Below are positions 23,204-31,634 of a stretch of 32,949 nt of DNA, piece after piece; within the stretch, counting starts at the first letter, position 1, and each line of letters starts with the position of its first letter. A program made the position numbers and the translations under genes. Below the pieces are notes generated by a model. That model had not been told where the DNA came from. It ran no database searches and saw only the letters and a program-made list of their open reading frames with translations. Origin of the DNA: Clostridia bacterium (GTDB taxonomy: Bacteria > Bacillota > Clostridia > Oscillospirales > CAG-272); NCBI GenBank assembly GCA_017472305.1, contig JAFUQP010000003.1, positions 1 to 32,949 of the forward strand, written 5' to 3'.

Positions 23204-23285
23204 TAACTATATTATTCAGGCGAGACTCGCCAAATTCCGACACCGGAACGGGAGTCGGGACAATACGGAATTTTTGAAGGTAGCT

Positions 23286-24113
23286 ATGGAAAAGGGAAAT
23301 CGGGATTTCAAGAATAAAAGAAACGGTAAAGGTGAATACAGACGCGAGGAGTACAGGACGGCGCCCGTCGAGGTTGACGAGTGCATTGTCAGCGGCAGAA
23401 ATGCCGTCAAGGAGCTTCTCTCGAGCGGCAGAGCAGTCGAGAAGATGTTCGTGCAGACGGGCGACCGCGAGGGCTCGGTGAAAATGCTCGTTGCGATAGC
23501 CGTCGAACGGAAAATTCCGATTTTCGACGCGGATAAAACCAAGCTTGACAGAATGTCGGGCGGCGCAAGGCATCAGGGTGTCGTATGCATTGCCGCAGAG
23601 CGCGAGTATTACTCTGTTGAGGATATTCTTGATTATGCCAAGGAGCGCGGCGAAGCGCCGTTTATAGTAATTCTCGACGGAGTCGAGGACCCTCACAACC
23701 TCGGTGCGATTATCAGAAGTGCAGAGTGCTCGGGCGCACACGGAGTAATAATACCGAAGCGCCGCGCCGTAGGACTCACCACAACGGTTGCGAAGGCTTC
23801 TGCGGGGGCTATAGAGCATATGCGTGTTTGCAAGGTAACTAATCTTGCCCAAACGCTTGATGAGCTTAAGGAAAAGGGGCTTTGGCTCTATGCCGCCGAT
23901 ATGGGTGGAGAGAGCTACTACAGCCTCGATATGAAGGGGGCTGTCGGACTCGTCCTCGGAAGCGAGGGCTTCGGCATATCCCGACTCGTGAAGGAGAAGT
24001 GCGACTTCGTCGTATCAATTCCCCTTTACGGCAGTGTGAACTCAATGAACGTTTCCTGTGCCGCATCGGTAATTCTTGCCGATATCGCACGTCAAAGACA
24101 TACTCTCGACTAG
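23286..24113 (+). CDS. rlmB: 23S rRNA 2'-O-methyltransferase RlmB (TrmH family)
   Basis: SPOUT-class methyltransferase that, in the characterised enzyme, methylates G2251 of 23S rRNA. The 275-residue product has a basic N-terminal tail (1-30), an L30e-like RNA-binding domain (about 32-108, VSGRNAVKELL) and a SPOUT domain. SPOUT motif 1 is DPHNLGAIIRSAE (N138, R144), motif 2 is LGSEGFGIS (224-232) and motif 3 is IPLYGSVNSMNVSCAAS (246-261). GAAGG lies five bases before the ATG at 23286; the frame is open upstream but that stretch includes the promoter. The stop codon TAG is part of the ribosome binding site of the next gene, implying tight coupling. A neighbouring-site specificity cannot be excluded. 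Confidence 0.93.
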   Translation: MEKGNRDFKNKRNGKGEYRREEYRTAPVEVDECIVSGRNAVKELLSSGRAVEKMFVQTGDREGSVKMLVAIAVERKIPIFDADKTKLDRMSGGARHQGVVCIAAEREYYSVEDILDYAKERGEAPFIVILDGVEDPHNLGAIIRSAECSGAHGVIIPKRRAVGLTTTVAKASAGAIEHMRVCKVTNLAQTLDELKEKGLWLYAADMGGESYYSLDMKGAVGLVLGSEGFGISRLVKEKCDFVVSIPLYGSVNSMNVSCAASVILADIARQRHTLD

Positions 24114-24126
24114 GAGGTAAATAATC

Positions 24127-26730
24127 TTGGATAAGAAGCCATTTGGCGAGGAGATAGAGAAAATACTCGAAAATGCCGATAAAAATTATAATAACATAGA
24201 GCCCGACGACGCCCTTGAGCTTGGCGGTATGGCACCGCGCGGCGAGGCGGTCTTTGAATTCGTATCGGGCAGCGAGCCGACACCTGCGTCAAAGACGTCG
24301 GCAGACACAAAAGAAATTAAGTCAGAGCCGAAGACGTCGCCCACACTGGAGGTTCCCGACGTGTTCTGTGCTGTGGAGGAGCAGGAGTACAGCGCGCTTG
24401 CCGAGGCTACCGCGAAGATTAGAACGACCTACGTTCCGCGCTTCACCGAAGCGAGCGAAACCTACCGTATGAAGAACGACCCCCGTCCCCGTCGCACACC
24501 CGCGGCTGTCGAGGACAAGCCGTCTGCCGCCGTAGAGAGGCAGACACCAAAAAACGAGGCTACCGAGCCTTCGGTGGACCCCACCGAGGAAATGGACACA
24601 GAGGTAGCGGAGGCAGTTGTGGTTGACGTGCAGTCACCCACTCGCGAGGAGAGCGGCGACCGCCTCAACGTATATAAATTCGCAGAGAATCCCGAGAGGG
24701 AGGAGGCTCCGCGCGAGCGTACTCTCGAGGACGAAAGGGCTGAGATAGAAAGCATTATCTCCCGTGCTGAGCTCGAGCCCGATAAGGGAGAGCAACTTGC
24801 GCCTGCCGAACAAAAAGAGCCTGAGAGGGAAGAGCAGCGCGAGTTCTCAATTCCCGACCCCGAGCCCGACGCAGTTTACGTGTCAGACTCAGATATTCTT
24901 TCGGAGGCTCCCGAGGAGAGCGCGCCGGATTGCATATCTGCCTCTCCCGAAACGCGTCGCGCCGCCTATTCCGAGTTCACCCTTCCGATACAGCGTGACG
25001 CCTTCAAGGATAAGTTCCTTGATAGCATTATGGGCATAAAAATCAGACTCGTTGCGGCAATTGCATTTTCGGTGCTGCTTCTCGGCTTTGAGATTGCCTT
25101 TGCCTTCGGTATGTTCACAAGCGATATATTCGGTATGCCCGTTAAGCCCTTCGCTGCGGCGGTCGTGGATTATCTTATTGCGCTTTGCTCGGCGCTCGTA
25201 GTATTGCCCGAGGCAGTCCGTGCGGTTAAGCTGCTCTTTAAAGGAAGGGTGCTTCCCGAGCTTTCTGTTATAATTTCGTTTGTCTTACTCACCGTATATA
25301 CTGCAGTGATTTTTGCGGGCGGCGGACTCTTTGACTATCCGCTCTTCGGCTTTATGCTCTCAGTCGGTACGGTAGCTGCGGCTCTCGCCTCATATTTCAG
25401 GCGCGACGGCGATTTCCTTGCCTTCAAGCTCATATCAAAGAACGGCGAGAAGCGTATATTCGATAAGAAGCCCACGAGAAACCTCCCCGAGGAAAACCTT
25501 GCCCTCGACGGCGCCGTTGACGAGTACAAATCGGTTACGGCAAAGCTCTACAGAGCAAGCTTCATTACCGATTTCAACAAAAACGTTTCAAGAGTGTCGG
25601 AGGGCGGAAGAGCTGCGGCTCTGGTTATAGCAATCCCCCTCGGCGCGGCGCTCGTTACCGCCTTTATTTGCTATTTCCTTGTAGGAGGAATTTATTCAGC
25701 GGTAAGTGCGCTTACATTCGTTATGCTGCTCGGTATCCCGAGCTTTGCCGTGCTTTCGCATAAGCTTCCCTACAGGGACTCCCAGCTTGCCTCAAGGTGC
25801 GAGCTATCCGCCGCTGTTGGCGAGAGTGCGCTCGGTGAGTTTTCCGAGGTTGACGTTGTCGCCTTTGAGGACAGCGAGATATTCGGTGAGGACGACGTAA
25901 ACCTCAAGCGCTTTATGCTCTACTGTGACAGCGAGAATATGGAAAAGACTATGAGAAGAATGTGCTCGCTATTCTCGGTAGTCGGCGGACCGCTTCTGTC
26001 GATGTTCTCCCGCTCGCTCGACGGTGCGGCGACACATACACCTGCCCGCAACCCCGAGATTGAAGCAGACGGACTTTCCGGTGAGGTCGGCGGTACGAGA
26101 ATTTACGCAGGCAGCGAGGAATATATGAGCCGTCACGGCATACCTGTTCCCGACGTAGGAAAACGGAAGGAGAACGGCCTCGATACCATCAGAATAATGT
26201 ATGCCGCAGAGGGTAGCGAGATACTTGCAAAGTTTTACGTGAGGTATTCCTTCTCCGAGGAATTCACAATGCTCCTGCCGCAGCTTCGCGAGGAGGGAAT
26301 AATTCCTCTTATTTACACAAGAGACCCGAACGTTTCCCCCGAGCTTATAAAAACGCTTACCTCGGGTGCTGACAGTATAAGAATTGTCAAGAAGCTCACC
26401 CCCATAACCGAGGATAAGCTGTATAGCCGCGTTGGAGCGCAGCTCGTTACCTTCGGCGATAAAATCAATGCCATAAACGTAATACTCCTCTCAAAAAAGT
26501 ATAAAAAGCTTTCAGAGAGGCTTGCAACGAGCGAGCTGTACGCTATGGCGGCAGGCACGGTGCTTGCCTCTGTGCTCTCGGTGCTGGGTATGACGGGCGT
26601 TCCCGCCCTCGTGTTCGGCACATGGCAGATAGCCTGGTGTCTTGTGCTTCGATTTGTGAGCCGAAACACCTTCCTTAAGGATAAGAGCCGCTCAGAGCTT
26701 CGCTTTGATGAGGAGGAGCGCCTCGGTTGA
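24127..26730 (+). CDS. P1B-type ATPase-like membrane protein lacking catalytic residues
   Basis: The 867-residue product has an acidic hydrophilic N-terminus (1-295) and eight membrane spans in the P1B-ATPase order: four (308-328, 341-360, 379-398, 404-424), a cytosolic loop, two (498-520, 523-545), a large cytosolic part (546-800) and two more (806-826, 828-848). Landmarks are present but dead. Where DKTGT is expected after a VDVV strand there is FEDSEI (580-585), so the phosphorylated Asp is Glu581. TGD is TRD (731-733), GDGIND is GDKINA (777-782), the CPC site is IPS (P538), and no TGE is seen in the short actuator loop. The nucleotide-domain pattern persists near 655-690. The start is TTG, set by AGGAGG nine bases upstream. 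Transport is therefore unlikely; a regulatory, structural or sensing role is inference. The homology is my reading and unconfirmed. Confidence 0.72.
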   Translation: MDKKPFGEEIEKILENADKNYNNIEPDDALELGGMAPRGEAVFEFVSGSEPTPASKTSADTKEIKSEPKTSPTLEVPDVFCAVEEQEYSALAEATAKIRTTYVPRFTEASETYRMKNDPRPRRTPAAVEDKPSAAVERQTPKNEATEPSVDPTEEMDTEVAEAVVVDVQSPTREESGDRLNVYKFAENPEREEAPRERTLEDERAEIESIISRAELEPDKGEQLAPAEQKEPEREEQREFSIPDPEPDAVYVSDSDILSEAPEESAPDCISASPETRRAAYSEFTLPIQRDAFKDKFLDSIMGIKIRLVAAIAFSVLLLGFEIAFAFGMFTSDIFGMPVKPFAAAVVDYLIALCSALVVLPEAVRAVKLLFKGRVLPELSVIISFVLLTVYTAVIFAGGGLFDYPLFGFMLSVGTVAAALASYFRRDGDFLAFKLISKNGEKRIFDKKPTRNLPEENLALDGAVDEYKSVTAKLYRASFITDFNKNVSRVSEGGRAAALVIAIPLGAALVTAFICYFLVGGIYSAVSALTFVMLLGIPSFAVLSHKLPYRDSQLASRCELSAAVGESALGEFSEVDVVAFEDSEIFGEDDVNLKRFMLYCDSENMEKTMRRMCSLFSVVGGPLLSMFSRSLDGAATHTPARNPEIEADGLSGEVGGTRIYAGSEEYMSRHGIPVPDVGKRKENGLDTIRIMYAAEGSEILAKFYVRYSFSEEFTMLLPQLREEGIIPLIYTRDPNVSPELIKTLTSGADSIRIVKKLTPITEDKLYSRVGAQLVTFGDKINAINVILLSKKYKKLSERLATSELYAMAAGTVLASVLSVLGMTGVPALVFGTWQIAWCLVLRFVSRNTFLKDKSRSELRFDEEERLG

Positions 26731-26772
26731 CGTGGGCAGGGTCAAATTTTCGCTTGCCTATAGCCATACAAA

Positions 26773-26795
26773 GGGAGCGAGTTATGCTCGCTCCC
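26773..26795 (+). terminator. Intercistronic hairpin, possible attenuator
   Basis: GGGAGCGAG and CTCGCTCCC form nine perfect pairs around TTATG in the 89-base gap between the ATPase-like gene and the radical-SAM gene. TCGGTTTA follows, not a clean T-run, so partial termination or a processing or stability site is more likely than full termination. Confidence 0.5.
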
Positions 26796-26819
26796 TCGGT
26801 TTACTTGAAAGGACTTGAA

Positions 26820-28667
26820 ATGCTAGAAAAAAATATGTCCTCGGTGCTTAAATCGGTATCCAAGCCGGGCAGGTACGTCGGAGGAGAATATAACAGTGTA
26901 AAAAAGAATAAGGACGAGGTGAAGTGCCGCTTTGCCTTCTGCTTTCCCGATACCTATGAGATAGGAATGTCAAACCTCGGTGTGCGTATACTCTATGACG
27001 TGCTTAACCGAGAAAAGGATATATGGTGCGAGCGCGTTTACGCGCCCTGGACCGATATGAGAGAGAAAATGCAGGAGTATTCCATACCCCTCACGGCACA
27101 GGAGAGTGGCGATGCTATGAAGGCGTTCGATATGCTTGCCTTCTCGCTCCAGTATGAGATGTGCTATACCACTGCTCTCGGTATGCTCCGCCTCGCGGGA
27201 CTTAAGCTCTACGCCTCGGAGAGGGAAGAGTGTGACCCCGTGGTTATCGCGGGCGGCCCTTGCGTATACAACCCCGAGCCGTTTGCCGAGTTTTTCGACC
27301 TTATCAACGTCGGCGAGGGTGAGGAGGTTCTCGTCGAGATATGCAGGCTTTATATCGAAATGAAGGAGAACGGAAGCTATACGAAATCCGCCTTTCTCCG
27401 CCGCGCCTCGCAGATTGAGGGAGTGTATATCCCCTCGCTTTACGAGGTCGAATATAATGCCGACGGCACTATAAAGGAATATAAGCCGAAGTACCCCGAT
27501 ACTCCGAAGAAAATAAGGAAGAGAATAATTGAGGATATGGACAAGGCGCCCTATCCCGAGAAGCTCGTTATGCCCTACATAGAAACCGTTCACGACAGAA
27601 TAGTCCTCGAGGTCTATCGCGGCTGTATTCGCGGCTGTCGCTTCTGTCAGGCGGGTATGGTTTACCGCCCGATAAGGGAGAAGTCACCCGAGGTTCTCTG
27701 TAAGCAGGCGCGTTGCCTCTTTGACAACACGGGTTACGACGAGATTTCCTTGATTTCGCTTTCAATCAGCGACTACTCCGAGCTGCCAAGACTCACCGAT
27801 TCGCTTCTTGAATGGACAGACGAAAAGAGAGTCAGCCTGTCCTTGCCCTCGCTCCGTATAGACTCCTTCTCTGAGGAGCTTATGCAGAAGGTATCCTCGG
27901 TCAGAACAGGCGGAATTACCTTTGCCCCCGAGGCAGGCACGCAGAGGCTTCGTGACGTAATAAACAAGAACGTTACCGAGGAGGACCTTCTTCGCTCGGT
28001 GAATATTGCCTATCGCGGCGGCAAGAGCAATATAAAGCTCTATTTTATGAACGGACTGCCGACCGAAACTCTAGAGGATATCGAGGGAATTGCCGAGCTT
28101 GCAAAGCGAGTTGTCGGTCAGTACTTCCGTATGCCGAAGGAGGAGCGCCCGAAGGGCGTCGGTGTTACCGTGAGCGTTTCCTGCTTCGTCCCGAAGCCCC
28201 ACACCCCCTTCCAGTGGGAGGCGCAGGACAGCTACGAGATGCTTATGAATAAGCAGGAGCACTTAAAGAACGCGATAACCGACCGCCGTATAAGATACAC
28301 CTATCACGATGCAAAGGTATCTGTAATCGAGGCGCTTCTTGCAAGAGGCGACCGCCGCCTCGCACCCGTGCTTGAGCTTCTTACAAACGAGGGCGTAACC
28401 CTTGAGGCGTGGGATGAGAATTTCGACTACGACAAATGGGTATCGGCGCTCGATAGGGCTGGCGTTGATATGAGCTTCTATACAACGCGCGGCTTCGGGC
28501 TTGACGAGGTTCTTCCGTGGGATATAATCGACATCGGCGTAACCAAGGCATACCTTCGCCGTGAGCGCGATAAGGCATACGAGGGCAAGACTACGCCGTC
28601 CTGCGCCGAGCAGTGCTCTGGCTGCGGTGCAAATAAGCTTGGAGGTAAGAACAAATGGTGCAGGTAA
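26820..28667 (+). CDS. TIGR03960-type B12-binding/radical SAM protein
   Basis: The 615-residue product belongs to the TIGR03960 family. An N-terminal cobalamin-binding-like Rossmann region (about 25-190) includes FPDTYEIGMSNLG and VIAGGPCVYNPEP. The radical-SAM core follows, with cluster motif CIRGCRFC (C269, C273, C276), then a TFAPEAGTQRLRDVINKN block, and the C-terminus ends in a cysteine-rich CAEQCSGCG motif. The reaction is unknown; the family is almost always paired with a DUF2344 protein, as here, and often lies near ribosomal or RNase genes. ATG at 26820 is chosen because AAAGGA precedes it; the frame extends 93 bases upstream through the hairpin, which is not credible as protein. It overlaps the next gene by 13 bases. 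Confidence 0.93.
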   Translation: MLEKNMSSVLKSVSKPGRYVGGEYNSVKKNKDEVKCRFAFCFPDTYEIGMSNLGVRILYDVLNREKDIWCERVYAPWTDMREKMQEYSIPLTAQESGDAMKAFDMLAFSLQYEMCYTTALGMLRLAGLKLYASEREECDPVVIAGGPCVYNPEPFAEFFDLINVGEGEEVLVEICRLYIEMKENGSYTKSAFLRRASQIEGVYIPSLYEVEYNADGTIKEYKPKYPDTPKKIRKRIIEDMDKAPYPEKLVMPYIETVHDRIVLEVYRGCIRGCRFCQAGMVYRPIREKSPEVLCKQARCLFDNTGYDEISLISLSISDYSELPRLTDSLLEWTDEKRVSLSLPSLRIDSFSEELMQKVSSVRTGGITFAPEAGTQRLRDVINKNVTEEDLLRSVNIAYRGGKSNIKLYFMNGLPTETLEDIEGIAELAKRVVGQYFRMPKEERPKGVGVTVSVSCFVPKPHTPFQWEAQDSYEMLMNKQEHLKNAITDRRIRYTYHDAKVSVIEALLARGDRRLAPVLELLTNEGVTLEAWDENFDYDKWVSALDRAGVDMSFYTTRGFGLDEVLPWDIIDIGVTKAYLRRERDKAYEGKTTPSCAEQCSGCGANKLGGKNKWCR

Positions 28668-29350
28668 CTCCCGAAAAGCTCTTTATTCGTATAAAATTCC
28701 GCAAAACCGGACGTCTACAGTATATTTCCCACCTTGACCTTGTGAGAACTATGAATAAAATAGTCGTAAGGTCGGGACTGCCGCTTTGGTATACCGAGGG
28801 CTTTAATCCAAAGCCGAAGATGGTCTTTGCCGCCCCTCTGTCAATAGGCACCGAGAGCCATTTCGAGTTTATGGATTTGAGACTCACCGAGAGAGTTGAT
28901 ACCGACCTCGCTCTCGAAAGGCTTAACGCAAATATGACAGACGAGCTCGTCTGCACAGAGGCGTACTATCCCGAGAGCCCCTTTACCGCCCTTCGCTGGC
29001 TCAAGTATGAAATGGAGCTTGTGACAAGCGGCGCGTCCGAGGAGCTGGCAGGGAAATGTAACGAAGCGCTCGCCTCTGAAAAAATGGAAATACTCAAGAA
29101 AACCAAGAGCGGCGAGACTGTAGTTGACATAAAGCCTCTTGTTCACTCGGCGACTGCTCGCTTTGAGGACGGAAAAATCAAGATTTCGGCTATTCTCTCC
29201 GCCGACCCCTCGTCCTTCCTTAACCCCGAGTATGTTGTAAAGCTTCTCCGTGAGAGATGCAACGTTCTCTCATCATCTGACCTTACCTCGGAGCATTATT
29301 CGATACTCCGTACCGAGGGATATTTTTTCGATATGACCTTGTTCCGATAA
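28655..29350 (+). CDS. DUF2344 / TIGR03936 radical-SAM-linked protein
   Basis: The 231-residue cytosolic product matches the TIGR03936 family, a partner or detached domain of TIGR03960. Signature stretches are KFRKTGRLQYISHLDLVRTM (14-33) and GLPLWYTEGFNPKPKMVFA (41-59), followed by an alpha/beta region and an LRERCNVL helix near the end. It overlaps the radical-SAM gene by 13 bases and GGAGG within that gene precedes its ATG, so the two are translationally coupled. Members may handle a tRNA or an rRNA-related substrate, but no reaction is established. It ends the rlmB operon, before a structured 3' region and a terminator. Confidence 0.92.
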   Translation: MVQVTPEKLFIRIKFRKTGRLQYISHLDLVRTMNKIVVRSGLPLWYTEGFNPKPKMVFAAPLSIGTESHFEFMDLRLTERVDTDLALERLNANMTDELVCTEAYYPESPFTALRWLKYEMELVTSGASEELAGKCNEALASEKMEILKKTKSGETVVDIKPLVHSATARFEDGKIKISAILSADPSSFLNPEYVVKLLRERCNVLSSSDLTSEHYSILRTEGYFFDMTLFR

Positions 29351-29356
29351 CCCTTC

Positions 29357-29413
29357 GGTAGCCAATATCACTTTGAATCGAATCTGCTCAATTTAAGTCG
29401 GCATTGGCTAACC
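29357..29413 (+). other. Inverted repeat element before the terminator
   Basis: TAGCCAAT (29359-29366) pairs with ATTGGCTA (29403-29410), extendable by two G-C pairs across a bulge. It encloses about 36 bases, and A-rich sequence separates it from the terminator. In size, position and a CTTCGG just at its start, it resembles the 4796-4855 element. Function unknown. Confidence 0.45.
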
Positions 29414-29429
29414 CGGAATTAAAAAAACA

Positions 29430-29479
29430 GCAGTCGGCGTGCCTGAGTCCTTGTGGGATGACACGCTGACCGCTTTTTT
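29430..29479. terminator. Bidirectional terminator between convergent genes
   Basis: GCAGTCGGCGTG (29430-29441) pairs with CACGCTGACCGC (29462-29473) with one mismatch and one G-U pair around a 20-base loop. T6 follows on the plus strand and seven A precede it, giving T7 on the minus strand. It lies between DUF2344 and the MFS gene. Confidence 0.85.
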
Positions 29480-29481
29480 AT

Positions 29482-30690
29482 TTATTTGCCGACCTTTGAA
29501 GGCTTTATAATTTTTCTGTAGGGAAGGGAGATAAGCACTCCGATAACCATAAGTCCGCACCACACGAGTATAAGGTTACCCCAGCCTATCGAGGATGCCG
29601 CGTTCGCAAATATTACGTTTGCAAGCGCCGCCGCCATATAGCTTAGGAAGTCGAGGAAGCCGGTAGCGCCTGAAACGAGCCCTGTTTCGTATAGGCTCGG
29701 GCAGTACATACTCCAAAGCACCGTCGAGGAGCCGTTTGCCGCGATTATCGCAAGCACAATCCAGATAATGTTAAGCACCGGCGTGCCGGTAAGATAAGTC
29801 AGGAGGAAGAAGAGCGCCGAGGCAGAGAACATAACGAGAACGGTGCGGTTCATTTTGCAGCCCATCCTCTCGTGAACGAAAACAGTAATAAAAGCCGAGA
29901 GCGATATTGCCACCGAGGAAACTGTGAAAATCACCGCCGACACCTGCGGAGTGAAGCCGAGGTGCTGAGCAATATATGTCGGAAGCCAGAATACAACCGA
30001 GGTTCTGACAATTCCCGTCAGAATAGCAACGAGCGAGTATGTAACAATCTGATGCTTGAAGAGTACCCTTACGCTCGACCTTTCGCTTTTCTCACCCTTG
30101 TATTTGTTGTGCTTAACAAGGCCGCTTCTCTCAAAGAGCGAGAAAGAGAGAAAGCAAACAACCGCCATAACGATAAGCGCACCGCTTCCTACGTCGAATA
30201 CCGTCTGCCACGCAAGAAGCGAGGCGAGCAGTCCTGCCGCGGGTGAGCCGAGGAAGGACGAGAAGGTGTAGCCAAGACTGCATCTTGTTGCGTAAAGCGG
30301 TTCAACGTTTTCCGAAACAACCTTCGTCATAGGGCCGTATACCATAGAAAGGAAGAAGCCCACAAAAGCATACGCAAGACTTGCCGCCTCGGGGTAGGGG
30401 GTAATTCTTGAGAACACAAGGTTTGCAGCACCTGCGCCGAGGAGTCCTATGCTCATCATCCATTTAGCATTGATTTTGTTGCCGACAATTCCGTTAATAA
30501 GCTGTCCTACCGCGTAGAACGTAAAGAACAAAGAGGAAATCGAGCCGATGTGCGCCTCGGTGTATCCCTCACTCACCATCGCGGGAGTTACCGCGCTTAA
30601 TATGTTTCTGGCAAGATAAACGGCAAAATATGCAACGGTGCAAAGTGTGCCGAGATAGAAGGCGTTTCTTGCCTTAACATTCATTTTCAT
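29482..30690 (-). CDS. MFS transporter, organophosphate:phosphate antiporter type
   Basis: Major facilitator of 402 residues with 12 predicted spans in two six-helix bundles and a charged central loop (about 190-215). The N-terminal pattern NAFYLGTLCTVAYFAVYLAR, the GQLINGIVGNKINAKW segment and the central organisation resemble the GlpT/UhpT sugar-phosphate family. ATG at 30688-30690 is chosen because CGGAGA lies about eight bases upstream; an ATG six bases later is also possible. It lies 46 bases after the RpiR regulator gene in the same direction, with no terminator between. A phosphorylated sugar or amino sugar is the likely substrate, but specificity cannot be read off. Confidence 0.85.
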   Translation of the reverse strand: MKMNVKARNAFYLGTLCTVAYFAVYLARNILSAVTPAMVSEGYTEAHIGSISSLFFTFYAVGQLINGIVGNKINAKWMMSIGLLGAGAANLVFSRITPYPEAASLAYAFVGFFLSMVYGPMTKVVSENVEPLYATRCSLGYTFSSFLGSPAAGLLASLLAWQTVFDVGSGALIVMAVVCFLSFSLFERSGLVKHNKYKGEKSERSSVRVLFKHQIVTYSLVAILTGIVRTSVVFWLPTYIAQHLGFTPQVSAVIFTVSSVAISLSAFITVFVHERMGCKMNRTVLVMFSASALFFLLTYLTGTPVLNIIWIVLAIIAANGSSTVLWSMYCPSLYETGLVSGATGFLDFLSYMAAALANVIFANAASSIGWGNLILVWCGLMVIGVLISLPYRKIIKPSKVGK

Positions 30691-30736
30691 TTTTATATCT
30701 CCGATATGTAAATAATAGTAGTCAAAAATGCAAAAA

Positions 30737-31588
30737 TCAATCTCTTTCGCTGTGAAGCTCGAGTATCTTCTTTGCGGTGTAATATCTCTTGTCGCCGTCC
30801 TTATCAATTCTGTGCTGTATGTATGCGCATACCGCGTCAATAAGCGCGAGCTGCGACATTCTTATTTCCTTCTCGAAGGAGAAGTGCGAGCTGCCGCTCG
30901 ACGCCGCGATTAACAACAGGTCGGAAAGCCGCGCTAAGGGAGAATTTTTATAGGCGGTAATTACGGCAACCTTAGCTCCGTTTTCCTTTGCAATCTTGAC
31001 AGCGTCAAGTATATCCCTCGTCTTTCCCGAGGAGGAAATTGCGATTACAAGGTCGCCCTCGTGAAGTAAGGACGCCGAGAGCGCGCAGGTAAGCACGTCA
31101 CTGACAACGCTCGACGGAATTCCAAGCTCTAAAAGCTCCATATTCAGGTCTGATGCCACAATCGCCGAGCGGTAAATTCCGTATATGTCAATCCTCTTTG
31201 CCTTTAATATCAATTCCGCCAGACCCTCAAGACCCTCACCCGAATTGATGTTTGCGGTATTCTGTACCGCCGCGGATATTCCCACAGCCCCCTTTTTTAG
31301 TGCCGTGTGTGCGCTGTCCTCACCGGTTATTACGCTGAGCGGCGTTTCCTCTCTGCTCGCGAGCGAGGCGGCAACAGCCATCTTCAGGGCAGGGAAGCCG
31401 CCACCCGCGTATTTGTTTGAAAAGTTTATAATGCTGCCTTGCGAAACCTCGGCAACCGATTCAAGCTCTCCAAGTGACATCAAGGTAAAGCTTTCGGGGC
31501 TCGAGAGTATGACCGAGGCTATCTTTTTCTCGGTGTTGCTCATAAACTCGGTGCTGGCTTGAAGCTCTAATATCAGGCTTTTTTTCAT
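30737..31588 (-). CDS. MurR/RpiR family transcriptional regulator
   Basis: The 283-residue product has an N-terminal RpiR helix-turn-helix domain (about 1-75; SNTEKKIASVILSSPESF, then AEVSQGSIINFSNK as recognition region) and a C-terminal SIS sugar-isomerase domain (about 120-250; DIYGIYRSAIVASDL and VIAISSSGKTRDILDA) that binds a phosphosugar effector. ATG at 31586-31588 follows AAAGGAG. Strong promoter at 31635-31663 and an inverted repeat in the leader fit autoregulation. Downstream by 46 bases is an MFS transporter of the organophosphate type, so sensor and importer of the same sugar phosphate is the natural reading. Whether it represses or activates is unknown. Confidence 0.92.
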   Translation of the reverse strand: MKKSLILELQASTEFMSNTEKKIASVILSSPESFTLMSLGELESVAEVSQGSIINFSNKYAGGGFPALKMAVAASLASREETPLSVITGEDSAHTALKKGAVGISAAVQNTANINSGEGLEGLAELILKAKRIDIYGIYRSAIVASDLNMELLELGIPSSVVSDVLTCALSASLLHEGDLVIAISSSGKTRDILDAVKIAKENGAKVAVITAYKNSPLARLSDLLLIAASSGSSHFSFEKEIRMSQLALIDAVCAYIQHRIDKDGDKRYYTAKKILELHSERD

Positions 31589-31602
31589 TGGCTCTCCTTT
31601 GT

Positions 31603-31613
31603 GAGAAAATCTC
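31603..31613. promoter_or_regulatory. Operator-like palindrome in the rpiR leader
   Basis: GAGA-AAA-TCTC, with flanking T/A pairs, lies about 15 bases after the predicted start and before the ribosome binding site. It is a candidate site for autoregulation by the RpiR protein. Confidence 0.4.
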
Positions 31614-31634
31614 AATTTCTAAAATTGCAAAATG

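Noticed and set aside
24127-26730. Pseudogene of a metal-transporting ATPase
   Set aside because: The frame is intact across 867 codons with good start signals, and changes are confined to catalytic positions while membrane spans and order are kept.
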